A DNA stretch of 64,000 nt from Cryobacterium sp. Y57 (GCF_002929505.1 NZ_PJJL01000073.1:248001-312000); one strand, 5' to 3'. Positions 18,973 through 27,423 are shown, counted from the first letter of the stretch. Notes: a model not told the origin generated them from the letters alone. A program made the numbers and translations.

Positions 18973-19809
18973 TCATTCGGCAGTCACGAAGTCGATCAAA
19001 TGTTCCACGCGCCCTAAAAGTTGCGGTTCCAGATCGGCAAAGGTACGCACGCGGCCGAGAATTCGCTGCCAGGCCCGGGCGATATCGGCCTGTTCCTCGT
19101 GCGGCCAGCCGAGTGCGTCGCAGATGCCGTGTTTCCATTCGATGCTCCGTGGTACGTCGGGCCAGGCTGTGAGGCCGATCCGTGCGGGTTTCACCGATTG
19201 CCATACGTCGACGAACGGATGCCCCACTACGAGAACATTCGCCGCGAACGGCCCGCGCGCCACGGCTTCTGCGATGCGACTCTCCTTGGATCCAGGCACG
19301 AGGTGGTCTACCAGTACGCCGACGCGACGTGCAGAGGTCGGACGGAATTCGCGGAGAATCTCGTCGAGGTTGTCGACCCCCTCGATGTATTCCACGACGA
19401 CGCCTTCGATGCGTAGATCGGCGCCCCAGACCTTCTCCACCAGCTCGGCGTCGTGACGCCCCTCGACAAAGATGCGACTGGCGCGCGCGACGCGAGCAGG
19501 CGCATTGGGCACGGCCGTCGAGCCTGAAGCCGTGCGTACCCGGCCCAGGGCGGCCGCCATGGTCGGTGCGACCAGTGTGACGGGACGCCCGTCGATCAGG
19601 AAACCAGAGCCGAGCGGAAACAGTCGCAGCTTGCCATGCCTGTCTTCGAGTGTGACAATCTTTTTTTCCACACGAATGACGGCGCCACAAAATCCTGTGG
19701 CTGTTTCTTCGACAACCAAGTCCCGGACAGCTTCCTGGCTGGGAATAATGATTCGACCCGCGTCGCGCCACCCGGGGGAGAGCACGTCTGCACTGTAACG
19801 TTCGTCCAT
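18973..19809 (-). CDS. DUF3097 protein with Toprim-like motifs
   Basis: The 278-residue protein matches the actinobacterial DUF3097 family: ETATGFCGAVIR, HGKLRLFPLGSGFL, RVARASRIFVEGRHDAELVEKVWG, VDHLVPGSKESRI and VVGHPFVDVWQSVKP. The VEGRHDAELVEK and VLVDHLVPGSK segments resemble Toprim motifs I and II, but the second aspartate of the DxD pair is a leucine here. Function is unknown; a nucleic-acid role is my inference. ATG 19807-19809 is preceded by TAGCGT and 7 nt. The divergent SRAP gene starts only 59 bases away. Confidence 0.82.
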   Translation of the reverse strand: MDERYSADVLSPGWRDAGRIIIPSQEAVRDLVVEETATGFCGAVIRVEKKIVTLEDRHGKLRLFPLGSGFLIDGRPVTLVAPTMAAALGRVRTASGSTAVPNAPARVARASRIFVEGRHDAELVEKVWGADLRIEGVVVEYIEGVDNLDEILREFRPTSARRVGVLVDHLVPGSKESRIAEAVARGPFAANVLVVGHPFVDVWQSVKPARIGLTAWPDVPRSIEWKHGICDALGWPHEEQADIARAWQRILGRVRTFADLEPQLLGRVEHLIDFVTAE

Positions 19810-19816
19810 TGCATCG

Positions 19817-19822
19817 ACGCTA
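19817..19822 (-). promoter_or_regulatory. -10 box of DUF3097 gene, leaderless promoter
   Basis: TAGCGT on the minus strand is followed by 7 nt and ATG 19809. It lies back to back with the SRAP promoter, with only 34 bases between the two -10 boxes. Confidence 0.5.
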
Positions 19823-19856
19823 GCGGAAGTCCGTGGAGTCGCCCGGCATGACGCGG

Positions 19857-19862
19857 TACTCT
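19857..19862 (+). promoter_or_regulatory. -10 box of SRAP gene, leaderless promoter
   Basis: TACTCT is followed by 6 nt and ATG 19869. Confidence 0.5.
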
Positions 19863-19868
19863 GAGGGT

Positions 19869-20579
19869 ATGTGTGGTCGACTCGTCATTACCGATTCAGC
19901 GCCCGATCTGGCTGCGATGTTCGATATCGAGCATGTTGGGGAGAATCTGCCGGAACCGTCCTGGAATATCCGGCCGACTGAACAGATTCCGATCGTGCTG
20001 GAATCGGCTAAAACCGACCCGTCCGTGCGTCGATTGGAATCAGCACGCTGGTCATTGATTCCATCTTTCGCGACGGAGTCGACGTCGAAATTTCCGACCT
20101 TCAATGCTCGGGCAGAAACGGCCGCCGAGAAGCCGACCTTCACGATGTCCGTGCGGTCGCGGCGCGCTCTGGTCCCGGCGACGGGCTATTTCGAGTGGCA
20201 CACCGAGGGAACCGTGAAGACTCCGTACTTCATTGAATCCGACGATGGCCTTCCCCTCGCTCTCGCTGGTCTGTATTCCTGGTGGAAGAACCCGGCTGCC
20301 GTTGACAGCGATCCGGCGCGCTGGGTGTTGTCCGCAACCATCCTGACGACTAATTCCGAGGGTTCGCTTGCGCAGATCCACGACCGCACACCCGTTGCCC
20401 TGCCGGAGGAGTGGTGGGACCACTGGTTGGATCCGGCCACCGAGGGTGACCAAGATCTCGTGGATGCCGCCGTCGCAGCGTCCCGGATAGTCTTAGCATC
20501 ACTCAATTTTCATGAGGTCGGCCGGGTAACCGGGAACGGCCCTGAACTGATCGAGCCGATAACTAACGCTTCGATGTAA
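19869..20579 (+). CDS. SRAP-domain abasic-site shield (YedK/HMCES family)
   Basis: The 236-residue protein begins Met-Cys-Gly-Arg; after Met removal Cys2 forms the thiazolidine crosslink with abasic sites in single-stranded DNA. The other family residues are visible: NARAET (Asn), GYFEW (Glu) and IHDRTP (His). WNIRPTEQ near residue 36 is also conserved. It protects abasic sites at replication forks. Because Cys2 must be the first residue, the ATG at 19869 fixes the start. It is divergent from the DUF3097 gene over 59 bases and the promoters overlap. Confidence 0.93.
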   Translation: MCGRLVITDSAPDLAAMFDIEHVGENLPEPSWNIRPTEQIPIVLESAKTDPSVRRLESARWSLIPSFATESTSKFPTFNARAETAAEKPTFTMSVRSRRALVPATGYFEWHTEGTVKTPYFIESDDGLPLALAGLYSWWKNPAAVDSDPARWVLSATILTTNSEGSLAQIHDRTPVALPEEWWDHWLDPATEGDQDLVDAAVAASRIVLASLNFHEVGRVTGNGPELIEPITNASM

Positions 20580-20684
20580 TTGCATCGGGCGCCAACCGGT
20601 ACGCTCGAAGCAGTACGAATAAGCAGAACGCTCAACTCAGTGCCTGGCGGAATTACCTTGGGTGCTGCCGTGAAAGGAACACCC

Positions 20685-20849
20685 ATGAACATCGTCGCCT
20701 TCGTCGTAGCGTTTGCGATTTTCGTTTTCGGTTTTTGGCTGTTTGGCCTGGCTTTCTCGGTCACGTCCCTGATGGCACCGATCTTCATTGCGGGAATCTT
20801 GTGCGTGGCCATCGCCATGGCAATCCCGTTCCACCTGCTGCGCAACTAA
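20685..20849 (+). CDS. Small two-helix membrane protein
   Basis: The 54-residue protein is nearly all hydrophobic, with predicted membrane helices at about residues 3-25 and 29-48, and ends HLLRN. ATG 20685 follows a GAAAGGA site 6 bases away; the longer open frame upstream is not membrane-like. I do not recognise a family. The base composition and clear ribosome site make it a plausible real gene. Confidence 0.6.
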   Translation: MNIVAFVVAFAIFVFGFWLFGLAFSVTSLMAPIFIAGILCVAIAMAIPFHLLRN

Positions 20850-20887
20850 GTCCCGATCGAGTCGCCTGAACGTGCCGGCTGCTGCAT

Positions 20888-21559
20888 TCAGTGCAGGAAT
20901 CCCGCTACGAGATTGATCAGCGTAGCCAAAATCACCGATCCGTACGGAAATGACAGCAGCGCATGCTGGAGCGTCGCCATCCGCAGCGAGTGATTCTGGA
21001 TGCTGGTGTCTGAGACCTGGTAGGTCATGCCAATGGTGAAGGCCAGGTAGGCGAAGTCAGTATACCGCGGGGGTTCGGGCTGATTGAAGTCGATGCCGCC
21101 GGGAGAGTGACTGTAATACAACGAGGCGTAGCGCAGGGTGAACAGTGTGTGCACAAGCACCCAGGACAGGGCGACGCTGGCAATGGCCACTGCGGCGAGA
21201 AATCCGCGCTGGGAACTCAGAGTCGCCGTCGTCCCGAGCAGCAACACGACAATCGCGCCGAGACTGCCGAGTCCAGCCAGCAGAATCAGAAATTCTGAAA
21301 CAACCCGTGACGGATCTTCGCGAGTGGCGTGCTGGGCCGTCGCGTCGGCATCCTGGCGGCTGATGACAATCCAGACCCAACTTATGTACGTCACGCAGGC
21401 AGCACCCCAGCCGAGAATTACAGTGAGAACCCAATCGCCTGCCAGACCAGCCGTAACCCCGACGGCAAGACCGGCCACGAGCATGACGACCAAACGGGTA
21501 CTGTACCGGTGCAGGTGCAGGTGCGCAAGTGGAATGGTCACAGGCTGATCGTGGCACAC
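20888..21559 (-). CDS. DUF1345 integral membrane protein
   Basis: The 223-residue protein has five to six hydrophobic segments and the DUF1345 signature PPRYTDFAYLAFTIGMTYQVSDT followed by a last helix pair. Its function is unknown. An N-terminal MCHDQP extension starts at GTG 21559; GTG 21541 is an alternative, and neither has a good ribosome site. It is convergent with the small membrane gene. Confidence 0.8.
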   Translation of the reverse strand: MCHDQPVTIPLAHLHLHRYSTRLVVMLVAGLAVGVTAGLAGDWVLTVILGWGAACVTYISWVWIVISRQDADATAQHATREDPSRVVSEFLILLAGLGSLGAIVVLLLGTTATLSSQRGFLAAVAIASVALSWVLVHTLFTLRYASLYYSHSPGGIDFNQPEPPRYTDFAYLAFTIGMTYQVSDTSIQNHSLRMATLQHALLSFPYGSVILATLINLVAGFLH

Positions 21560-21675
21560 AATGGCCGATCACCCACCCAGCTCTCGCTCGGTGCGGTATC
21601 AGAATCGCACGGTAATGTAGATTTTCGATCGATTTCGCATTGATTGTCTTCAAACACGGAAAGGTCCCGCCCAGG

Positions 21676-22611
21676 ATGCAAGACAGCCCGGCCGCATCCA
21701 CCCCCTACGAGGTCCTCGGAGTGAGTCCGACCGCGACCGAGAATGAGCTACGTCGCGCCTATCGAGTGTTGTTGCGCCAGACCCATCCCGATGTCGGCGG
21801 CAGCGCGAGCAAATTTCATGCCGTGCAACTCGCCTGGGAACGTGTGGGAAGTCCACAGAACCGAGCCGACTACGATCGTCGACGCTTCGGCGACCCGGAG
21901 CAGGCCGCTTCAACGGATGCCTACGCCGCCTCCGCCGCCCGCGGCCCCGCCACGAAATCCAGCCTGAAAACCCGCATGCACGGTCATCCTGGTGGGCAGG
22001 CCCGCTTGAGATACCTCGACCTCGTGCGCGAATGGGCTGGCCGAGGCACGGTCATCGACGACCCGTACGCCCCCGCGCTCATTCGGAGCGCACCGAAACT
22101 TGTACGGCACTGCCTCGCCAAAGCTCTGGCAGAGGAGGCCACAGCCCAGCTTGTGGCCAACCTCGGTATCGGTTTCACCGCGTGGCACGACATCGACACC
22201 GGGAGCCAGACCGACAAACTCGACCACATCGTCCTCGGCCCGGCTGGATTGTTCGGCATCTTGTCTGAAGACTGGGGCGCGCCCGTGCAGCTGCGCCGCG
22301 GCGAACTGATCGGCGACGAACTGCCGGAGGAGGATCGCCCGATCCACCAGTTCGAGGATGCCTCCCGCTCACTCAGCCGTGCATTGAAAGTACGCTTCAC
22401 CGCGCTGATCGTCGTGCTGCCCGACGTAGCCCTGGACGAAGCGCTATCGCTACCCAAGCGTGGCCGACGGCCGATGATCATTGTGATTCCGCGATCGCGG
22501 CTCGTCGGCGTGCTGCGTGAGGGATTGGCCGGCATGGAGCGCGGCAGCTTCGAAAAGGTCTTCGAGCTGCGCAGCACCCTGCTGAACGGCATCCGTTTCG
22601 TGAATACCTAG
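21676..22611 (+). CDS. J-domain protein with C-terminal NERD-like domain
   Basis: Residues 8-75 form a DnaJ domain with YEVLGVSPTATENELRRAYR and the essential HPD motif. Residues 110-311 contain a second domain in which LDHIVLGPAGLFGILSEDWG resembles the NERD nuclease-related core; the usual Asp-Lys ends differ, so catalysis is uncertain. No Gly/Phe or zinc-finger parts of true DnaJ are present, so it probably recruits DnaK to a special client. Start ATG 21676 has GGAAAGG 11 bases upstream. Its stop overlaps the convergent HAD gene stop by 3 bases (CTAG). Confidence 0.78.
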   Translation: MQDSPAASTPYEVLGVSPTATENELRRAYRVLLRQTHPDVGGSASKFHAVQLAWERVGSPQNRADYDRRRFGDPEQAASTDAYAASAARGPATKSSLKTRMHGHPGGQARLRYLDLVREWAGRGTVIDDPYAPALIRSAPKLVRHCLAKALAEEATAQLVANLGIGFTAWHDIDTGSQTDKLDHIVLGPAGLFGILSEDWGAPVQLRRGELIGDELPEEDRPIHQFEDASRSLSRALKVRFTALIVVLPDVALDEALSLPKRGRRPMIIVIPRSRLVGVLREGLAGMERGSFEKVFELRSTLLNGIRFVNT

Positions 22612-23501
22612 GCGTTTCGAGATGACGAGCGCAGGGCCAGCTTGTCGACCCAATAGCGCAGAAATGTAGCCCCGGCCTCATCGTGGATCTGGTCGCCGAT
22701 CACGATCACCGGGTACGGCCGGTCAAGAATGCCATCGGATGGACGCACGTCAACGTGGGTGACGTCGTAGCCGGCTTCGTACAGGTGATCGGCCATGCGA
22801 TAGTCGCTGCGGGAATCGCCCATTGATCGCCACAGCTGGGGCAACGGACCACTCGCTGCGAAGTAGGCAAGAGCACGTTTCGCGGCATGGTCCTTGTCGA
22901 GCGTGACCGACTCGATATCGGTTGAGATGATCGTGGCGTCGAGTCGAAACGGAATGCGACCAAATTCGTCGGGCGATTGGCGATCGTCGAATTGCACGCC
23001 GAGACCGTGTTCCACCAAGATGGCGAAGGCTGCCTCGTTGAATTCGGATTGGCGGGCGAGATAGTTTGCATGGCTCACATCGGTGCGCTGTTCGACCGAG
23101 ATCATCGCCTGCTTGGTTTCGTCGAAGAACATCTCGGCTGCGAACGAGTCAGAGACCAACTGGCGCACCGCGTCAATGACCGCCATCGGAAGGGCAACGC
23201 TCTGATCGACGACGACGTCCCCCATGCCGTTCGGTCCGATCGGAAACCACACCGCGCCCTTCTCGCAGACGCCGTACATCCGAAAGGTCTCCGGCAACCC
23301 GGCGAGCACAAGCGGGGCGATCACCTGCTCGCGGATAAAGTCGGCTGACCTCCCGGTGATGAACGCGATCGGCACGTGTCCGGCCGCCAATGTGATCAGA
23401 TCGGCCAGGATACTCGGCGTTGAAATGGTGCGCGTGATCGGGCTCGCAATCGGGCCGTCGACGTCGAGGAGGAGTCCGAGTGGAGACACGGGAATTGACA
23501 T
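22608..23501 (-). CDS. HAD-superfamily hydrolase
   Basis: The 297-residue protein has motif I LLDVDGP near residue 12, motif II FITGRS, and motif III/IV GDSRSDYRMAD. The cap is placed as in Cof/trehalose-phosphatase-like HADs (C2 type), so it may dephosphorylate a sugar phosphate. The exact substrate is unknown. It starts at ATG 23501 and is divergent from the small gene at 23593. Confidence 0.8.
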   Translation of the reverse strand: MSIPVSPLGLLLDVDGPIASPITRTISTPSILADLITLAAGHVPIAFITGRSADFIREQVIAPLVLAGLPETFRMYGVCEKGAVWFPIGPNGMGDVVVDQSVALPMAVIDAVRQLVSDSFAAEMFFDETKQAMISVEQRTDVSHANYLARQSEFNEAAFAILVEHGLGVQFDDRQSPDEFGRIPFRLDATIISTDIESVTLDKDHAAKRALAYFAASGPLPQLWRSMGDSRSDYRMADHLYEAGYDVTHVDVRPSDGILDRPYPVIVIGDQIHDEAGATFLRYWVDKLALRSSSRNA

Positions 23502-23581
23502 TCAGCCATTCTCTCACGACCGGCGAAAGAGATTCCGGCTTCGATCGAAAAGCGGATTCTGCGCCCGCGCATGCCAGCACG

Positions 23582-23587
23582 TATCGT
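23582..23587 (+). promoter_or_regulatory. -10 box of small zinc-ribbon-like gene
   Basis: TATCGT lies 5 nt before ATG 23593 and 8 nt before ATG 23596, so the mRNA is probably leaderless or nearly so. Confidence 0.45.
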
Positions 23588-23592
23588 TATCT

Positions 23593-23976
23593 ATGATGAT
23601 TACGCGACGAGAAGTAGCACTGCGACTGGATATCCCGCTGGAAATGGCGGCACGTCACGGAATTCCTTCGCGCGTAAGCGAAGGTCAGCTGGCTCAACTC
23701 GAGGCTGAGCCGCCGGTCTGGCTGCTGCAGTCGCGCACCAATCGCACCGGCAAGAAGCCGGTGTGGGTGCAGCTCACCTGCACGATTTGTGGGTACACCG
23801 AAGCTGTGCGCCCGAAGAAATGGTGGCCGACGTTCACCTATATCAGTTGCTCGAACCATGGCTTCGATGAGCTGCCCGAGCCAGCCGCCGGATTTGGCCG
23901 CACCGAGTGCGACGGGATCGGCAGTCAGTTCATTGGAATCACCGACGAGGCACCTGGCCAGAGCGCACCCGTCTGA
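23593..23976 (+). CDS. Small protein with CxxC motif, function unknown
   Basis: The 127-residue protein starts MMITRREVALRLDI, a segment that resembles the first helix of a winged helix or MerR-like fold, then has KPVWVQLTCTICGYTEAVRPKKWW and ISCSNHGF. The CTIC pair plus the later cysteine and histidine could bind one zinc. I do not recognise a named family. A second ATG three bases later could be the start. The last 20 residues are low in hydrophobics. Confidence 0.65.
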   Translation: MMITRREVALRLDIPLEMAARHGIPSRVSEGQLAQLEAEPPVWLLQSRTNRTGKKPVWVQLTCTICGYTEAVRPKKWWPTFTYISCSNHGFDELPEPAAGFGRTECDGIGSQFIGITDEAPGQSAPV

Positions 23977-24075
23977 TCCCCTTCCGGCACCTGAAAATAC
24001 GCTGATCTCAGCACTGCTGCGCACGCCCAAGGCGTACGATCGCCGTATGAATCCGAATGCAACCAGGCGTTGATC

Positions 24076-25242
24076 ATGTCTCGCAATTCTCTCAAATGGC
24101 TCCCCGCCGTCGTCGTACCGGCGATCGTGGTCGCTGCGGTCATCGCCGTGCCGCTCCAAGCCGGTGCCGCCGTCAATCTGCCCGATAAGACTCCCGAACA
24201 GGTTCTCCTCCTGGTGCACGACAGCACGGTGTCGACCTTCTCCGGAACGGTCTCCCAATCGTCTGATCTCGGTCTCCCTGCGCTGGATCTCAGCGCGGGC
24301 ATGACTAAATCCATGCAGAAATCAATGTCCGAGTCCAGTCCGGAAGGCACGGCGGCCTCCGTCCCGGGAGCGTCAACCACCGGCGCACTGAGTACGGCAC
24401 TGGAATTGCTCAGCGGTTCCCACGAATTCCGGGTCTACGTCGGTGGCGAAAACAAGTCTCGCGTACAGATCAAGGACCGCATGGCGGAGCGTGACGTCGT
24501 GCACAACGGGAACGACGTATGGCTGTACGACTCGAGCAGCAACGCAGCGACCCACATGAGCGTGCCGACCGATCTCGCTACTAGCGCCGAGTCGAAGTTC
24601 GCCGAGCTCAAGTCGCTCATCCCCACCGACCTCTCGACCCCGGCGCAGGTTGCCGATCGTCTTCTCAGCGAGCTGGACCCGAGTACGACGGTGTCGGTCG
24701 GCACGGACGCCCGGGTCGCCGGACGCAGTGTGTACCAGTTGGTGCTCACGCCGAAAACAGCGGACAGTCTCGTCGCATCCGTCTCGATCGCGGTCGACTC
24801 TGAGACCGGCCTGCCCGTCCAGGTGGTCGTGATGGCCGAGGGCCAGAGCGCACCGGCACTGCAGGTCGGCTTCACTGCTCTTGACTTTGCCGCTCCCGAC
24901 GCTGAGCGGTTCGATTTCGTACCGCCGGCCAACGCCACGGTGACGGAGCAGGCTCTACCGGCCCAGCCTGACCACGCTCGCGGTGACCATGCGGGCGCGC
25001 AGGGCCCGACAGCGGCTGAACTGCCCCGCGTCACGGGAAGCGGCTGGTCCAGTATCGTCGAGGTTCCGGCCGCCGCCGTGCCCGCCGAGCTCGGCAACAA
25101 GCCCCTGATCGACCAGCTGACCACTGGTGTCGACGGAGGTCGCGCCCTGACGACGTCCCTCATGACGGTGTTCCTGGCCACGGACGGGCGGGTCTTCGCC
25201 GGAGCCGTTCCGCTCGCCCAGCTCAAGGCCGCCGCCGAGTGA
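24076..25242 (+). CDS. LolA/RseB-like secreted protein
   Basis: The 388-residue protein has an N-terminal signal sequence (VVVPAIVVAAVIAVPLQAGAA) without a lipobox cysteine. The body has alternating beta-strand patterns (HEFRVYVGGENKSRVQIKDR, NDVWLYDSSS, VYQLVLTPKTA, SVSIAVDSETGLPVQVVV) typical of the LolA/LppX/RseB fold used by outer-membrane lipoprotein carriers and anti-sigma partners. It is followed 59 bases later by an ABC ATPase and permease in the same direction, so it may be a substrate carrier or sensor for them. Start ATG 24076 is used; its ribosome site is weak. Confidence 0.75.
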   Translation: MSRNSLKWLPAVVVPAIVVAAVIAVPLQAGAAVNLPDKTPEQVLLLVHDSTVSTFSGTVSQSSDLGLPALDLSAGMTKSMQKSMSESSPEGTAASVPGASTTGALSTALELLSGSHEFRVYVGGENKSRVQIKDRMAERDVVHNGNDVWLYDSSSNAATHMSVPTDLATSAESKFAELKSLIPTDLSTPAQVADRLLSELDPSTTVSVGTDARVAGRSVYQLVLTPKTADSLVASVSIAVDSETGLPVQVVVMAEGQSAPALQVGFTALDFAAPDAERFDFVPPANATVTEQALPAQPDHARGDHAGAQGPTAAELPRVTGSGWSSIVEVPAAAVPAELGNKPLIDQLTTGVDGGRALTTSLMTVFLATDGRVFAGAVPLAQLKAAAE

Positions 25243-25245
25243 GCG

Positions 25246-25305
25246 TCACCTCAGTGACGCGCACCGCAGTGCCGCGCATCACACTGACGCGCATCACACT
25301 GTGAC
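25246..25305. repeat. 15-bp tandem repeat, 4 imperfect copies
   Basis: The unit is GCATCACACTGACGC-like, with copies at 25246, 25261, 25276 and 25291. The array fills the gap between the LolA-like stop and the ABC ATPase, and the GTG start at 25301 lies inside the last copy. Confidence 0.8.
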
Positions 25306-26269
25306 CGGCGATACCCCGGCTCTCGACCTCGCGATCGAGAGCCGGGGTCTCACCAAGCGGTTCGGCTCGCAAACCGCCGTGAATGGCATCGACCTCGCGG
25401 TTCCCCGCGGTTCGGTCTTCGGCTTCCTGGGTCCGAACGGTTCGGGCAAAACCACCAGCATCCGCATGCTGCTGGCACTCACCCAGGCAACCAGCGGCAC
25501 AATCACCGTGCTCGGCCACAGCATGCCCGCGCGACTGCACGAGGTGTTGCCCCAAGTCGGCGCCCTGGTCGAAGGACCGGCGTTCTACCCCTTCCTTTCC
25601 GGGGCGGCGAACCTACGCCGCCTCGACACCGCCGACCGGCACGCGCCGAGCGGCACGCGTCGTGCTCGGGTGCAGCGGGCCCTCGAACGGGTCGGGCTCT
25701 CCCATGCCGCCGACAAGAAGGTACACGCGTATTCGCTCGGCATGAAGCAGCGGCTCGGCATCGCCAACGCCCTGCTGCTCCCGCGGCAGCTGCTCGTACT
25801 CGATGAACCCACGAACGGCCTCGATCCCCAGGGCACCCGGGAGGTGCGCAGCCTCGTTCGCTCACTGGCCGCAGAGGGAACGACAGTTTTCGTCTCAAGC
25901 CATTTGCTCGCCGAGGTCGAGCAGATGTGCACGCACGCCGCCGTGATGAGTGCCGGCCGCCTCGTCGCCCAGGGCACGCTGGCCGCGCTGCGGCAGGTCG
26001 GTGAGACCCGAGTGCGGGTGCGCACACCGGATGCCCCGGGTACGATCCGCGTGCTGAGCCACCTGGGGCTGGAGCCCGCGATCCGCGTGCTCGATGATGC
26101 TGACCCGGTCGTGGTCGCGCCGCTCGTCGGTACCCATTGGCAGCCCGAGGCCATCGTGACGGCTCTCGTCGCCGGTGGGGTGCGTATCCGCGGCTTCGCT
26201 ATCGAGGAACCGAGCCTCGAAGAACGCTTTGTCGCACTGACCGGGGAGGGTTTCGATGTCGTCCAGTGA
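25301..26269 (+). CDS. ABC transporter ATP-binding protein
   Basis: The 322-residue ATPase has Walker A GPNGSGKTTS near residue 46, signature YSLGMKQR, Walker B LLVLDEPT and the switch region VSSHLLAE. The C-terminal part (residues 215-322) matches ABC-2-type drug-export ATPases. GTG 25301 is the only start near the conserved N-terminus and has no ribosome site; it lies within a tandem repeat. The gene overlaps the permease by 14 bases, so they form one exporter. Confidence 0.88.
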   Translation: MTGDTPALDLAIESRGLTKRFGSQTAVNGIDLAVPRGSVFGFLGPNGSGKTTSIRMLLALTQATSGTITVLGHSMPARLHEVLPQVGALVEGPAFYPFLSGAANLRRLDTADRHAPSGTRRARVQRALERVGLSHAADKKVHAYSLGMKQRLGIANALLLPRQLLVLDEPTNGLDPQGTREVRSLVRSLAAEGTTVFVSSHLLAEVEQMCTHAAVMSAGRLVAQGTLAALRQVGETRVRVRTPDAPGTIRVLSHLGLEPAIRVLDDADPVVVAPLVGTHWQPEAIVTALVAGGVRIRGFAIEEPSLEERFVALTGEGFDVVQ

Positions 26270-27131
26270 TGTTCTGCCAGCAACGGGCCACAGCGATATC
26301 CCGGGCGGCCGCGGGGGAGGATGGGACCTGCTCGGTTCCGAAATCTCCGTGCTGTTTCGCCGCCGCCGGACCTGGGCAATGCTGGTCGCCGTAGCGCTGA
26401 TCCCGGTACTGCTCGCCGTCGCTGTTCGTTTGTCGTCCTCCACACTGGCGCCGGGGCAGGGGCCGCCGTTTCTTGATCGGGTGACCCAGAACGGACTGTT
26501 CGTCGGCTTCACCGCGATGGTCGTTGCCATCCCCCTGTTCCTGCCGCTGACCATCGGTGTGGTGGCCGGAGACACGATCGCCGGGGAAGCCGGCCTCGGT
26601 ACCCTGCGCTACCTGCTGGTGGCGCCAGCTGGCCGGGTACGGCTGTTGTTGGTCAAGTACGCGGGCGCAGCTCTGTTCTGCCTCGTGGCGACGCTGACCC
26701 TCACCGTCTCGGGTGCGCTCATCGGGGCAGCCCTGTTTCCGGTCGGACCGGTCACGCTCTTGTCGGGCGACACCATCAGCGTGACCGAGTCGCTGTTGCG
26801 TTCGCTGCTGGTGGCCTCCTATGTCACTGTATCGTTGCTCGGCTTGTCGATGATCGGGCTGTTCATCTCCACGCTCACCGATGTTCCCGTGGGGGCTATG
26901 GCGGCGACGATCGTGGTCTCCGTCGTTGCGCAGATCCTCGATGTCATTCCGCAACTGTCCTGGCTGCATCCGTGGCTGTTCAGCCACTACTGGCTTGGTT
27001 TCGCCGACCTGCTCCGGCAACCGCTCGACCTCAGCTCGTTCGGCCAGAACGCGATCGTGCAGGTCTGTTACCTGGCAGTTTTCGGGGCGTTGGCGTACAG
27101 CAGGTTTGTGACCAAGGACATTTTGTCCTGA
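26256..27131 (+). CDS. ABC-2 type transporter permease
   Basis: The 291-residue protein has six hydrophobic segments: the first after FRRRRTWAMLVAVALIPVLL, then around residues 85, 145, 190, 220 and 265. GDTIAGEAGLGTLRYLLVAP is a typical ABC-2 loop. It should be the membrane half of the exporter formed with the upstream ATPase. Substrate unknown; a cell-envelope lipid, peptide or drug is possible. Confidence 0.85.
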   Translation: MSSSDVLPATGHSDIPGGRGGGWDLLGSEISVLFRRRRTWAMLVAVALIPVLLAVAVRLSSSTLAPGQGPPFLDRVTQNGLFVGFTAMVVAIPLFLPLTIGVVAGDTIAGEAGLGTLRYLLVAPAGRVRLLLVKYAGAALFCLVATLTLTVSGALIGAALFPVGPVTLLSGDTISVTESLLRSLLVASYVTVSLLGLSMIGLFISTLTDVPVGAMAATIVVSVVAQILDVIPQLSWLHPWLFSHYWLGFADLLRQPLDLSSFGQNAIVQVCYLAVFGALAYSRFVTKDILS

Positions 27132-27166
27132 CCATCGACTCGAGGACAGAACGCCGGCTTAACGAG

Positions 27167-27197
27167 ACAAGGCCGGATCCAAAGGATCCGGCCTTGT
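27167..27197. terminator. Bidirectional terminator between exporter operon and tRNA-Leu
   Basis: A 14-base perfect stem (ACAAGGCCGGATCC and complement) closes an AAA loop. It lies between convergent units; only short T runs follow, so it is called from stem strength and position. Confidence 0.65.
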
Positions 27198-27243
27198 GAA
27201 CTGTCTCAACCAGTCCTCGATGATTTCCCAAAAGAAATCTCCG

Positions 27244-27328
27244 TGTCCGAGATGGGAATTGAACCCACACGCCCTTAACGGGCACTGGCACCTCAAGCCA
27301 GCGCGTCTACCAATTCCGCCACCCGGAC
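27244..27328 (-). tRNA. tRNA-Leu(GAG)
   Basis: The 85-nt minus-strand gene has a 7-bp acceptor stem (GTCCGGG with CTCGGAC), a D-arm with GGTAGACGC, an anticodon stem CTGGC/GCCAG around loop TTGAGGT with anticodon GAG, a long variable arm (GCCC/GGGC) as expected for Leu, and the GGTTCAAT T-loop. The discriminator base is A. CCA is not encoded. Confidence 0.97.
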
Positions 27329-27423
27329 TGGGTGAAACGGCCTCCGGACGAACCGGCTGCCGAGGTAATAACTTAGCACGGATTAGAACCGGCGTTGTGT
27401 CGCCTCCCCCCGGCGACGGCGGG

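Noticed and set aside
18827-19771. 314-codon minus-strand frame over DUF3097
   Set aside because: It is Arg/Ser-rich, in a different frame, and DUF3097 is the recognised protein.
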